From the NCBI RefSeq assembly GCF_021343995.1, contig NZ_JAJTTE010000061.1, forward strand, positions 1 to 41,734: a stretch of 41,734 nucleotides of DNA, in the 5' to 3' direction. The notes under the pieces were generated by a model, which was not told the origin of the DNA, ran no database searches, and worked only from the letters and a program-made list of their open reading frames with translations. Both the position numbers and the translations under genes were made by a program. Of this stretch, positions 15,700 to 23,880 are shown piece by piece; the stretch's first letter is position 1; each line of letters begins with the position of its first letter. The DNA comes from Pseudonocardia terrae. Its GTDB lineage: Bacteria; Actinomycetota; Actinomycetes; Mycobacteriales; Pseudonocardiaceae.

Positions 15700-16356
15700 T
15701 CAGACGGCGAGCGGCCCCGGCATCTGCCCGGTCACGACGTAGACGATCCGGCGCGCGACCGCGACCGCGTGGTCGGCGTAGCGCTCGTAGAACCGGGCGA
15801 GCAGCGTGACGTCGACCGCGGCCTCCACGCCGTGGGTCCAGTTGCGGTCCATCAGCACCGTGAACATGTGCTTGTGCAGGTCGTCCATCGCGTCGTCGTC
15901 CGACTCGAGCTCGGCGGCGGCCGCGAGGTCGCGGCTGCGGATGACCGCGCCGGCCTTGCGGGCCAGCGCGACGCCGACCCGGCCCATCTCGGCGAAGTAC
16001 GGCGCGATCTCGTCCGGCAGCACGGGCTGCGGGTGGCGGCGCCGCGCAGCCTGTGCCACGTGCAGCGCGAGGTCGCCCATCCGCTCGATGTCGCCGGCAC
16101 CGTGGATCGCGGAGACGACGATCCGCAGGTCCGTCGCCACCGGGGCCTGCAGGACGAGGAGCGCGAAGGCCCTCTCCTCGGCGGTGTGCCGGATCTCGTC
16201 GATCCGGATGTCCTCGTCGATGACCTCCTCGGCCAGCCGGAGGTCCGCGTCGAGGAGTGCACGGGTCGCCTTCTCCATGGCTGTCGCGACGTCCTCGCAC
16301 ATCCCCGCGAGGGCGTCGGCGAGCTCGTCGAGCTGTTCGGTGTAGGCGTCGCGCAT
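15700..16356 (-). CDS. PhoU phosphate signalling regulator, copy 2
   Basis: A 218-residue PhoU paralogue with the same two-repeat helical layout: GDIERMGDLALHVAQAARRRHP in the first half and FYERYADHAVAVARR in the second. The ATG at 16356 begins MRDAYTEQLDELADALAG. The long upstream open frame is the shadow of the LCP gene. It resembles copy 1 over the whole length but is clearly diverged, pointing to an old duplication. It has its own PHO-box-like repeat 40-61 bp upstream. Two PhoU-type proteins (PhoY1/PhoY2) are also known in mycobacteria, though there they are not adjacent. Confidence 0.9.
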   Translation of the reverse strand: MRDAYTEQLDELADALAGMCEDVATAMEKATRALLDADLRLAEEVIDEDIRIDEIRHTAEERAFALLVLQAPVATDLRIVVSAIHGAGDIERMGDLALHVAQAARRRHPQPVLPDEIAPYFAEMGRVGVALARKAGAVIRSRDLAAAAELESDDDAMDDLHKHMFTVLMDRNWTHGVEAAVDVTLLARFYERYADHAVAVARRIVYVVTGQMPGPLAV

Positions 16357-16395
16357 GCTCCGAGGGTAAAGGGGTGCGATCAGGCGCACAGCCTC

Positions 16396-16417
16396 AGGAC
16401 GTGAACCGGCGATGAAC
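16396..16417 (-). promoter_or_regulatory. PHO box upstream of phoU copy 2
   Basis: On the minus strand GTTCATCGCCG is followed directly by GTTCACGTCCT, an 11-bp direct repeat nearly identical to the site before copy 1 and at the same distance from the start codon. Confidence 0.7.
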
Positions 16418-16430
16418 GCTCGGGGCGGGA

Positions 16431-19400
16431 TCAGCCGCAGGAGGCGGTCGGCGCGGTCTGCGCGGCCGGGGCGGCGGTGTCCGTCACCGGGGCCCGGACG
16501 GTGCCGTCGAAGGAGCTGCCGAGCACCAGCTGCAGGGTGCCGGTGCTGCCCGGGTCCTGGACGAGCCGCGCGCCCGGGACGACCTCGCCGAGCAGCTCGG
16601 CGGCGTCGGCGCGGTCCGGGGAGAAGCGCAGGAGCGTCTCGGCGGCGGGCTTCGGGGCGTTGCCGACCTCGCCCACGCCGAAACCGAGGGACCGCAGCGC
16701 GTCGCCGACCTGGCGGCCGAGCCCGTCGCGGCCCGCGGCGTTCACCACCCCGACCGTGACGTCGGCGGGCTTCGGGCCCTCGGACGACGCGACCGGAGTC
16801 GTGGTGGTCGGGAGGGGCTGGTCCTTGCGCAGCGCGGAGAAGAGCCGGGAGGACTCGGTGTCGCGCAGCTCCAGGTTGCCGCGGGTGTTCGGGACGGGCG
16901 AGACGGGTAGCGGGAGGAAGGTGACGCCGTCGGCGTTCGGCCGGTCGAGCGCGGAGGTCAGCCGGACCATCTCGTGCACGCCGACGTCGTCGGCGAGCAT
17001 GCTGCGGCCCAGCGCGCCGGCGAAGTCCCGGGTCGTGCCCGGGGAGAGCAGGGTCGAGGCGGAGAGGGCCTCGCGGAAGGTGGCCGCGAGCAGCCGCTGC
17101 TGGCGTTGCAGTTGGCCGAGCGCAGGGGAGGGGTCGGTGGGCACCGACGCCGCCTCGGCGAACCGGACGGCCTGCGCCCCGTCGAGCCGCGTGGTCCCGG
17201 CCTTCGGGATCACGGTGCCGAGCGTGCGGTCGTCGACGGGCTGCTCGACGCAGACGTCGACGCCCCCGATCGCGTCGACCATGCCGGCGATACCGGGCAG
17301 GTCCAGCGCGACGAACCGGGTCACCGACATCCCGGTCATCTGCTGCACCGTGCGGACGAGGCACCGCGGCCCGCCCACCGCGTAGGCCGACGACAGCGCG
17401 GTCCGGGTCTCGGCGGGAACGGTCTCGTCGAGGTAGGTCGCGGCCGCGGGGTCCCAGCGCGGGCAGGGCGGCCGGTTGATCTCCAGGTCCATCGGGAAGG
17501 AGACGCCGACGACCCGGTCCCCGCCCGCCGCGACGTGCGCGAGCATCAGCGTGTCCGTGCGTTCGCCCGTCGCCGCCGGGGTGCCCGAGCTGCCGGAGGC
17601 GGTGCCGAGGACCAGCACGTTGTCGTCGCTGGCCTGGCCCTTGGCGTCGATCACCCCCGACTCGGGGTCGAGCGCGGCGACCGTGCGGATCGTGGAGTCC
17701 ATCCAGCGGGTGGCGCCCCAGCTCAGCGCGACGCCGAGGAAGGTCAGGAGCGCCAGCGCGGCCGCGGTGATCCGGCCGGCCACGGCGAGGCGGGACGGGG
17801 GCTTCGGCGGGGTGTCCGTCGCTGCCCGGCGGTCGGCGCGCCGGCTGTGAGGGGCCCCGTCCCCGTCGGCGGCGTCCTCGTCGCTGTCCTCGTCGCTGTC
17901 CTCGTCGTCGAGGTCGACGCCGGCGTGGGCGGCGGTCAGGCGGGTGAGGCTCGCGTCGATCGCGCGGGTGCGATCGGCGAGGGCGTCGGCGTCGTCATTG
18001 TCGTCGTTGTCGTCGCGGTCCTCTGCCGGTCCGGCGCCGACCGGGGGGACGAGGGCGGTGTCATCGCCGCGGGGGGTGCGCAGGGCGCGGCCGGGGGTGT
18101 CCGGCCCTGACCTGGCACGCAGTCGGGTGGTGGAGTCGGCGGGCCGGCGTGTCGCGCCGGTGCTCGTCGTGGGGGCGGCGTGCTCGGCTCCGTTGGGCGG
18201 CAGGGGAACTTGCGGTCCCGTGCCGAGGGGAGGCTGTGGTCCAGTGCCGTACGGCGGCAGGGGAGGTTGCGGTCCGGTGTTGTGGGGGGGTAGGGGCGGT
18301 TGCGGGCCGGTGCCGTGGGGCGGCAGGGGCGGTAGCGGTCCGGTGCCATGGGGCGGCAGGGGCGGTAGCGGGCCGGTGCCGGGTGGCGGCAGAGGAGCTT
18401 GCGGTCCGCTGCCGGGTGGCGGCAGAGGAGCTTGCGGTCCGCTGCCGTGTGACGGCAGGGAGGGTTGTGGTCCGGTGCCGATGGGCGGCATCTGCGGCCC
18501 GGTGCCGTGTGGCGGCAGAGGAGCTTCTGGTCCGGTGCCGTACGACGGCAGGGGAGGCTGCGGTCCGGTGCCGTGTGGCGGCAAGGGAGGGTGCAGGCCG
18601 GTGCCGTGCGACGGTCCCGTGTGGTTCGGCTGTCCGGCGCCGGGAGCGTTCGAGGTGCCGGGCCGGCCCGCGGAGCGCGGGGCGGTCCGCGAGGTGGTGC
18701 CCCTGGCGCCCGCCGGAGCCGACGGCGGCGCTGCGGAACCGGTCGATCGGCGCGAGGGTCCGGTCGTGGGGTCGGAGGGCCACCCGTCCTGGCCGCGAGT
18801 CCGCGCGCCGGCAGCACCGGTCGGGAGGCCGAGGGTGCTCGCTGGGTCGGCGGGCACGCCATTGGGTGGCCGGTTCGGTGGGCCGACGGTACCGGTCGGC
18901 ACGCCGACGGCGCCGTCCGCGGGGTCCGCGCTCCCGTGCGGTCCGCGCCGGTGGGACCCGTGAGCGCGGATCCCGGTGGTCGCGGTGGCGTCGGAGGTGT
19001 CGGGCTGTCGCGGCTGCCCGCTCCGCACGTCGCCGCCCGCTCGCGGCGGTTCGGCCATGCCCGGCTCCTCGCGGCGCCCGCCGCCGCCCCCGGGCAGCTG
19101 CGTACGGCCGGTCGGCGCGTCGGTGGTCGGCCCGTATCCGTCGCCTGCGGCGCCGTCCCACCCGCTCCCGACCGGCGCGCTACCGGCCTGGCCGGAGGCG
19201 TCTGACCCGCTCCGGCCGTCGCCGGCGGGCCGGTACCCGTTCCGGCCGTTCCCGTTGCGGCCGCCTTCGGTGGGGCTGTTTCCGGTCCGGCCGTCGCCGG
19301 CGAGGCCTTCCCCACTCCGGCCGTCGCCGGCGGGCCGGTAGCCGTTCCGGCCGTTCCCGTTGCGGCCGCCTTCGGTGGGGCTGTTCCCGTTCCAGCCGTC

Positions 19401-19985
19401 GCCGGCGAGGCCTTCCCCACTCCGGCCGTCGCCGGCGGGCCGGTACGTGTTGCGGCCGCCTTCGGCAGGGCCGTCCTCGTTCTGGCTGCTTCCGACGGAT
19501 CCGTATGCGCCGCGGCCGACGCCGTTCTGCCCGGCGCCGTGGTGCGTCGTGCCGTTCGGGCCGTCTCCGTTCGCGCTCCCGTTCGGGGAGCCGTAGCCGT
19601 TCCGAGCGGCGCTGTTCGCGCCGAAGGCGGTGCGCTCGTCGCCGTATCCGCCGTTGCGGGGCTGCTCGTCCCAGCCGGACAGCCCGGCGGACCACGGGGC
19701 ACCACCGCTCCGGCCGGCGCCGTCGCGGGCTCCGTCGTCCCGGTTCCGGCCGTTCCTCGGTGACGCGGTGCCGTACCCACCGGAATCCCTCGAGCCGGGG
19801 GAGAAGTCCCCGGGAGCGCTGGGCGGCAGGTCGTCGTCCTGCTCCAGCCACGGGGAGGGCCCGGGTTCCTCCGCGGCGCGGATGCCGAGCCGGGCGAGGA
19901 CGTCGTCCGCGGGGGGAGGCCCGTCCCCCCGGGCACGCCGGCCCGCGCGGGAACCCCGCGACCGCCGGTCGTCCTCGTCCTGCAC
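16431..19985 (-). CDS. LytR-CpsA-Psr family protein with very long repetitive N-terminal tail
   Basis: A 1184-residue protein in the position of mycobacterial Rv0822c. About residues 1-735 are low-complexity: Gly/Asn-rich with a 35-residue duplication, then Pro/Gly-rich with about 13 copies of an 11-residue PLPPHGTGPQP-type unit, then an acidic DEDSDED patch. One TM helix follows (about 738-760), then an extracytoplasmic LCP domain (about 785-950) and a LytR_C domain (about 1070-1165, VTVGVVNAAGRDGLGRQV). LCP enzymes attach polymers such as arabinogalactan to peptidoglycan. Here the usual P-R-D is PMD (SFPMDLEINR), and the usual R-x-R and D-x-x-R after LDGAQAVRFA are absent, so catalytic activity is doubtful. 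Confidence 0.85.
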   Translation of the reverse strand: MQDEDDRRSRGSRAGRRARGDGPPPADDVLARLGIRAAEEPGPSPWLEQDDDLPPSAPGDFSPGSRDSGGYGTASPRNGRNRDDGARDGAGRSGGAPWSAGLSGWDEQPRNGGYGDERTAFGANSAARNGYGSPNGSANGDGPNGTTHHGAGQNGVGRGAYGSVGSSQNEDGPAEGGRNTYRPAGDGRSGEGLAGDGWNGNSPTEGGRNGNGRNGYRPAGDGRSGEGLAGDGRTGNSPTEGGRNGNGRNGYRPAGDGRSGSDASGQAGSAPVGSGWDGAAGDGYGPTTDAPTGRTQLPGGGGGRREEPGMAEPPRAGGDVRSGQPRQPDTSDATATTGIRAHGSHRRGPHGSADPADGAVGVPTGTVGPPNRPPNGVPADPASTLGLPTGAAGARTRGQDGWPSDPTTGPSRRSTGSAAPPSAPAGARGTTSRTAPRSAGRPGTSNAPGAGQPNHTGPSHGTGLHPPLPPHGTGPQPPLPSYGTGPEAPLPPHGTGPQMPPIGTGPQPSLPSHGSGPQAPLPPPGSGPQAPLPPPGTGPLPPLPPHGTGPLPPLPPHGTGPQPPLPPHNTGPQPPLPPYGTGPQPPLGTGPQVPLPPNGAEHAAPTTSTGATRRPADSTTRLRARSGPDTPGRALRTPRGDDTALVPPVGAGPAEDRDDNDDNDDADALADRTRAIDASLTRLTAAHAGVDLDDEDSDEDSDEDAADGDGAPHSRRADRRAATDTPPKPPSRLAVAGRITAAALALLTFLGVALSWGATRWMDSTIRTVAALDPESGVIDAKGQASDDNVLVLGTASGSSGTPAATGERTDTLMLAHVAAGGDRVVGVSFPMDLEINRPPCPRWDPAAATYLDETVPAETRTALSSAYAVGGPRCLVRTVQQMTGMSVTRFVALDLPGIAGMVDAIGGVDVCVEQPVDDRTLGTVIPKAGTTRLDGAQAVRFAEAASVPTDPSPALGQLQRQQRLLAATFREALSASTLLSPGTTRDFAGALGRSMLADDVGVHEMVRLTSALDRPNADGVTFLPLPVSPVPNTRGNLELRDTESSRLFSALRKDQPLPTTTTPVASSEGPKPADVTVGVVNAAGRDGLGRQVGDALRSLGFGVGEVGNAPKPAAETLLRFSPDRADAAELLGEVVPGARLVQDPGSTGTLQLVLGSSFDGTVRAPVTDTAAPAAQTAPTASCG
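18185..18620. repeat. 33-bp coding repeats in LCP gene (11-residue Pro/Gly units)
   Basis: About 13 tandem copies of a unit encoding variants of PHGTGPQPPLP on the minus strand, some shortened by one or two codons. Third positions differ between copies, suggesting selection or long divergence rather than a very recent expansion. Confidence 0.85.
19206..19445. repeat. 105-bp near-identical tandem repeat in LCP gene
   Basis: Two adjacent 35-codon units (19341-19445 and 19236-19340), with a third partial unit (19206-19235), begin YRPAGDGRSG. The two full units differ at only a few bases (for example GDGWNG against GDGRTG), which indicates a recent duplication. Confidence 0.88.
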
Positions 19986-20090
19986 GTCACCTCCGGCCCA
20001 CCGACAGCGGGAAGGGCGGAGTAGCCGTCACCGGCAGTGTCCGCCCCGCGGTCGAGTTTACGGAGTCGTGATGCTCCGTCCGGCGGAGGG

Positions 20091-20924
20091 TCAGCCGGTC
20101 GTGCGAACCGGCTGGGGTATGGATCGGCGCGCCCCGGCCGCCCCGGCGAGCCGCACACGGCCACCGCGCGCGGCCCGGTAGGCGACGGCGTTGCGCCCCG
20201 CCTCCTTCGCCGTGTAGAGCAGCATGTCCGCCTCGCCGATCAGGCGTTCGACGTCGGCGACACGCCCCGCGGCGTGCGCCACCCCGATGCTCACGGTGAC
20301 CCGCAGGTCGGGGTGCAGGTCCGCCCAGTCGTGCCGGGCGATCCGGTCCCGCGCCAGCTCGCTGATCTCCACCGCCTGGGCCAGGTCGCGGCCGGGGAGG
20401 ACCAGCGCGAACTCCTCGCCGCCGTATCGGGCACAGAAGCCGCCCTCGGGCAGCGCGGCGTCGAGCTCGGCGACCATGCGCTGCAGGACGCGGTCGCCGA
20501 ACAAGTGACCATGGGTGTCGTTGACCAGCTTGAAGTGGTCGATGTCCACCAGGGCCAGGCACAGCCCGGTGGTCCGGAAGGGTGTGCCGTCGAGGTCGGC
20601 CAGCAACGCGGCAAGCCGTTCGTCGAGGTAACGGCGGTTGTAGCTGGCGGTGAGGCTGTCCCGGCGGCTCTGCTCGCGGGCCTCGGCGTGCTCGCGGCGG
20701 AGGCGGTCGAGCTCGTCGTGGGCGTCGGGCAGGGGTTCGTCGCCGTGCAGGAGCTGCAGCGCGGCGTGGAGATGGCCGTACGCCTGCTCCCACTCACCCT
20801 CGGCGGCCAGGCGTTCGGCGGCGGCGGTGTGCAGGGCGGCGCGGTTGCGCGGGGAGGCCGGCGGGGTGTCCGTGACCGTCGGTGCGTCGTGCACCAGGGT
20901 CCGTACCGTCGTCATGCCGTCCAT
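20091..20924 (-). CDS. GGDEF-domain diguanylate cyclase, soluble
   Basis: A 277-residue protein. The N-terminal half (about 25-95) is helical with a TPR-like AAAERLAAEGEWEQAYGHLHAAL and a coiled segment DELDRLRREHAEAREQ. The C-terminal GGDEF domain (about 105-265) has the active-site loop RYGGEEFALVLPG and DIDHFKLVNDTHGH. It should make cyclic di-GMP from two GTP. No RxxD inhibitory site is seen five residues before GGEEF, and there is no TM helix or PAS domain. The ATG at 20924 is chosen for AAGGGGG eight bases upstream; a GTG at 20933 is too close to it. Confidence 0.85.
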   Translation of the reverse strand: MDGMTTVRTLVHDAPTVTDTPPASPRNRAALHTAAAERLAAEGEWEQAYGHLHAALQLLHGDEPLPDAHDELDRLRREHAEAREQSRRDSLTASYNRRYLDERLAALLADLDGTPFRTTGLCLALVDIDHFKLVNDTHGHLFGDRVLQRMVAELDAALPEGGFCARYGGEEFALVLPGRDLAQAVEISELARDRIARHDWADLHPDLRVTVSIGVAHAAGRVADVERLIGEADMLLYTAKEAGRNAVAYRAARGGRVRLAGAAGARRSIPQPVRTTG

Positions 20925-21060
20925 CGCGATCACCCCCTTGCTGCCCCTATCGTCGTCGTGACGCGTGTGGTTCTTGAGACGGACGGGACGTTCCTACCCG
21001 TTCGCGCCCCACTCCACCCGTCCGGGCGAGCGGTGATCCACAGGGCGTCGGCGCGCGAGG

Positions 21061-22221
21061 TCACCCGCCGGAGTGCTCCAGCTCCGCGCCGAAGGGCACG
21101 GACGGGTCGTCGGCGTCGTCGAGCCAGTGCTCGGGGAGCACGACCTTGCCCGGCGAGCCCTGTCGCCCGCGCGGGCCCTCGGCGTCGGCCGGGAACTCCT
21201 GGTCGAGGTCGAGCTGGGCGAGGAGCTCGTCGAGCTGGTCGATGCTCTCGACCATGCCGAGGCTGCGCCGCAGCTCGCCGCCGACCGCGAAGCCCTTGAG
21301 GTACCAGGCGATGTGCTTGCGGACGTCCCGGATGCCCTTGTGGTCACCCATGTGCTCGCAGAGCAGCACGGCATGCCTGCGGAGCGTGGCGGCGACCTGG
21401 CTCAGGTTCGGCGGGGTGGGCAGCGGGCGGCCGGCGAAAGCGGCCTCGAGGTCCCCGAACAGCCACGGCCGGCCGAGGCACCCCCGTCCGACGACGACGC
21501 CGTCGCATCCGGTCTCGCGGACCATGGCGAGCGCGTCGTCGGCGCTGAAGATGTCGCCGTTGCCCAGGACGGGGAGCCCGGCGGGCAGGTGGTCGCGCAG
21601 GCGCGCGATCGCTGACCAGTCGGCCTGGCCGGAGTAGCGCTGTGCCGCGGTCCGCGCGTGCAGCGCGACGGCTGCGACACCGGCGTGGGCCGCGATCCGG
21701 CCGGCCTCGAGGTAGGTGTGGTGGCCGTCGTCGATGCCGATCCGCATCTTGACGGTGACGGGCAGGTCCCCGGCGCTGTCGACGGAGGCCCGCACGATCC
21801 GCTCGAACAGCCGCCGCTTGAACGGCAGCGCGGCCCCGCCGCCCCGCCGCGTGACCTTGGGGACCGGACAGCCGAAGTTCATGTCGATGTGGTCGGCCAG
21901 ATCGCGCTCGACGATCATCCGCACGGCCTGCCCCATCGCCGCCGGGTCCACGCCGTAGAGCTGCATGGACCGCGGCTGCTCGTCCGGGTCGAAGGCGATC
22001 ATCCGGAAGGTCAGCGGGTTCTTCTCGACCAGCCCGCGACTCGTGATCATCTCGCAGACGTAGAACCCCGCCCCCTGCTCGCGGCAGAGCCGCCGGAACC
22101 CCGGGTTCGTGATGCCCGCCATGGGTGCCAGCACGACCGGCGTCGCCACCTCGTGGCGACCGATACGCAGCGGCGGCAGCACCGGGCGGGTGGTGCTCTC
22201 GGGGGTGTCCAGCAGTGTCAC
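21061..22221 (-). CDS. dus: tRNA-dihydrouridine synthase (DusB-like)
   Basis: A 386-residue flavoenzyme that reduces uridines in the tRNA D-loop. The family motifs are in order: APMAGITNPGFRRLCREQGAG, MNFGCPVPKV with the catalytic Cys, VTVKMRIGIDDGH, ALHARTAAQRYSG, LGNGDI and DGVVVGRGCLGRPWLF. The C-terminal helical tRNA-binding part follows (RKHIAWYLKGF). The GTG at 22221 begins the recognised N-terminus; the frame upstream is Arg-rich and unlikely. Position matches Rv0823c. It is divergent from the tRNA-Lys gene. Confidence 0.92.
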   Translation of the reverse strand: MTLLDTPESTTRPVLPPLRIGRHEVATPVVLAPMAGITNPGFRRLCREQGAGFYVCEMITSRGLVEKNPLTFRMIAFDPDEQPRSMQLYGVDPAAMGQAVRMIVERDLADHIDMNFGCPVPKVTRRGGGAALPFKRRLFERIVRASVDSAGDLPVTVKMRIGIDDGHHTYLEAGRIAAHAGVAAVALHARTAAQRYSGQADWSAIARLRDHLPAGLPVLGNGDIFSADDALAMVRETGCDGVVVGRGCLGRPWLFGDLEAAFAGRPLPTPPNLSQVAATLRRHAVLLCEHMGDHKGIRDVRKHIAWYLKGFAVGGELRRSLGMVESIDQLDELLAQLDLDQEFPADAEGPRGRQGSPGKVVLPEHWLDDADDPSVPFGAELEHSGG

Positions 22222-22393
22222 GGGACCCCATTGTCCACGTCGTCGGCGTGGGGGGTGGAGCAGGCGTCGCCGGCCGTCGGACCGCTCCCCGTGGCCGACG
22301 CGCACCTCGGACCCGCCGCTCGAGACGGCCGGGTCCCGCCACGGTCCAGTAGGCTCGTGCCGCGGTGGACCGGGCAGAGCCCGGCCGCGGCCA

Positions 22394-22466
22394 GGGCCTC
22401 TAGCTCAATCGGCAGAGCAGCGGACTTTTAATCCGCGGGTTCAGGGTTCGATCCCCTGGGGGCCCA
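22394..22466 (+). tRNA. tRNA-Lys (anticodon TTT)
   Basis: A full cloverleaf is visible. The acceptor GGGCCTC pairs with GGGGCCC (one G-T pair), the D stem is GCTC/GAGC, and the anticodon stem GCGGA/TCCGC holds loop CTTTTAA. The variable loop is GGGTT, the T stem CAGGG/CCCTG holds loop TTCGATC, and the discriminator is A. CCA is not encoded. The 3' half is the likely attachment site of the element that follows. Confidence 0.97.
22442..22466 (+). other. Probable attL of the integrated element (within tRNA-Lys 3' end)
   Basis: A tyrosine integrase gene begins 76 bp after the tRNA, the usual arrangement for elements that use a tRNA 3' end as attachment site and restore it on insertion. The exact core cannot be fixed because the matching attR is not in the window; I found no second copy of the T-arm sequence here. 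Confidence 0.5.
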
Positions 22467-22467
22467 C

Positions 22468-22490
22468 CTTATCTGAGCAGGCAAGATAAG
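22468..22490. repeat. 7-bp inverted repeat between tRNA-Lys and integrase gene
   Basis: CTTATCT (22468-22474) and AGATAAG (22484-22490) flank a nine-base spacer, two bases after the tRNA. It could be a tRNA terminator or an integrase arm/core site. Further on, CAATG/CATTG and CTGTCA/TGACAG inverted repeats lie directly before the integrase start and look like an operator. Confidence 0.5.
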
Positions 22491-22542
22491 CGTCCAACTC
22501 GATCTTTCAACATCAGCTGTCAATGGCTCTGTCATTGGTAGG

Positions 22543-23880
22543 ATGACAGCCGTGGCGAAGACCGCGGCAAGCTCCCGTCGAGCACGCGGGCACATCCGGC
22601 GACGGGGTCGGTCGTTTCAGGTGCTCGTCTACGCCGGCGTCGATCCGCTGACGGGTAAACCTCACTACCTGACCGAGTCGACGCTGGACGAGGCCGAGGC
22701 TCAGAAGATCTTGACCCGATTGCTCGCCACCGTCGACGCGCAGCGCAGTCCGCGAACCAAGGCGAATCTCGAGTCCACGCTGGAGGCTTGGCTTCGCACG
22801 CACGATGCCGAAGGCACGACGCTCGATACGTACCGCGGCTACGTGAACCGGACGATCCTTCCGGCGCTGGGCAACGTCGCCATCGCGAAGATCACGCCGC
22901 AGGTGCTGGAAGAGCTCTACGCGGAGCTGCGGCGCTGCCGGCAACGTTGTCACGCCGTCGGAGTGTCTGTCGATCACCGCACCAGCGTCGAGCACGAATG
23001 CCGGACAGTCCGCCACCGCCGCCGTCCCGGACGCCCCGGACCCGAGCCCCACGACTGCGAGAAGGCCGCATGCGTCATCGTGGAGTGCCCTCCTCACGTA
23101 TGTCGGCCGATGGCCGCGTCATCGATCAGGCAAATTCACTGGATCCTCAGTGCTGCTCTGGCGGCAGCCGTCCGCTGGGGCTGGATCTCGTCTAATCCCG
23201 CTGACGCCGCGAAGAAGCCGCGGCAGCGTCGGCCGCAGCCGGAACCGCCAAGCGCCGAGGAGGCTGCGCGCATCGCCGAGGCTGCCTGGGCGCAGGACGA
23301 GGAGTGGGGCGCCCTGGTCTGGCTGGTGATGGTGACCGGCATGAGACGCGCCGAGGTGCTGGCTCTGCGATGGTCGGATGTCAATCTGGGAACAGGCATG
23401 CTCACGATCCGCCGTAGCTACGTCCGAACAGGCAGTCGAGGGATCGAGAAGGACACCAAGACTCACCAGATGCGCCGCATCTCCCTTGACGCGGAGACAG
23501 TAGCCATGCTGTCTGAACACCGAGCCCGATGCCAGACGCAGGTCCGCGCTCTTGGAGCGCAGCTATCAGAACAGACATTCCTGTTCTCGTACCGGCCCGT
23601 TCGGGATGCGCCTGCGGATCCGAGCGGTGTCACCCATCGGTATGGGCGCATGTGCAGCGAGCTCGGAATTGATAGTCACCTGCACGCATTGCGGCACTAC
23701 TCGGCGACTGAGCTGCTCGCCGCTGGCGTTGACCTACGCACCGTCGCTGGCCGGCTAGGGCACGGCGGCGGCGGTGCGACGACGCTTCGTGTCTACGCGG
23801 CTTGGGTTGGCGAGGCGGACCGGCGAGCGTCGGAGATCCTTGGAAGCCGCATGAAGCGCCCTGGCCGGAACCCGCAGTAG
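22543..23880 (+). CDS. int: Tyrosine recombinase / integrase with Cys-rich insert
   Basis: A 445-residue integrase with three parts. An AP2-like arm-binding N-terminus (RRRGRSFQVLVYAGVDPLTGK) is followed by a SAM-like core-binding domain (about 72-130 and 190-220) and a catalytic domain (about 235-430). Catalytic residues are R268 (TGMRRAE), K306 or so, H381 and R384 (HALRH), H407 (GRLGH) and Y418 (RVYAAW). Between residues 132 and 187 an insert carries seven Cys and several His (CRQRC, HEC, DCEKAAC, ECPPHVC), resembling a zinc-binding module. A GTG at 22552 with AGGA upstream is an alternative start. It should catalyse excision and insertion at the tRNA-Lys attachment site. Confidence 0.92.
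   Translation: MTAVAKTAASSRRARGHIRRRGRSFQVLVYAGVDPLTGKPHYLTESTLDEAEAQKILTRLLATVDAQRSPRTKANLESTLEAWLRTHDAEGTTLDTYRGYVNRTILPALGNVAIAKITPQVLEELYAELRRCRQRCHAVGVSVDHRTSVEHECRTVRHRRRPGRPGPEPHDCEKAACVIVECPPHVCRPMAASSIRQIHWILSAALAAAVRWGWISSNPADAAKKPRQRRPQPEPPSAEEAARIAEAAWAQDEEWGALVWLVMVTGMRRAEVLALRWSDVNLGTGMLTIRRSYVRTGSRGIEKDTKTHQMRRISLDAETVAMLSEHRARCQTQVRALGAQLSEQTFLFSYRPVRDAPADPSGVTHRYGRMCSELGIDSHLHALRHYSATELLAAGVDLRTVAGRLGHGGGGATTLRVYAAWVGEADRRASEILGSRMKRPGRNPQ

Noticed and set aside
18149..20071. 640-codon plus-strand Arg-rich ORF opposite the LCP gene
   Set aside because: It is the reverse reading of the Gly/Pro repeats; the minus-strand frame leads into the TM, LCP and LytR_C domains.
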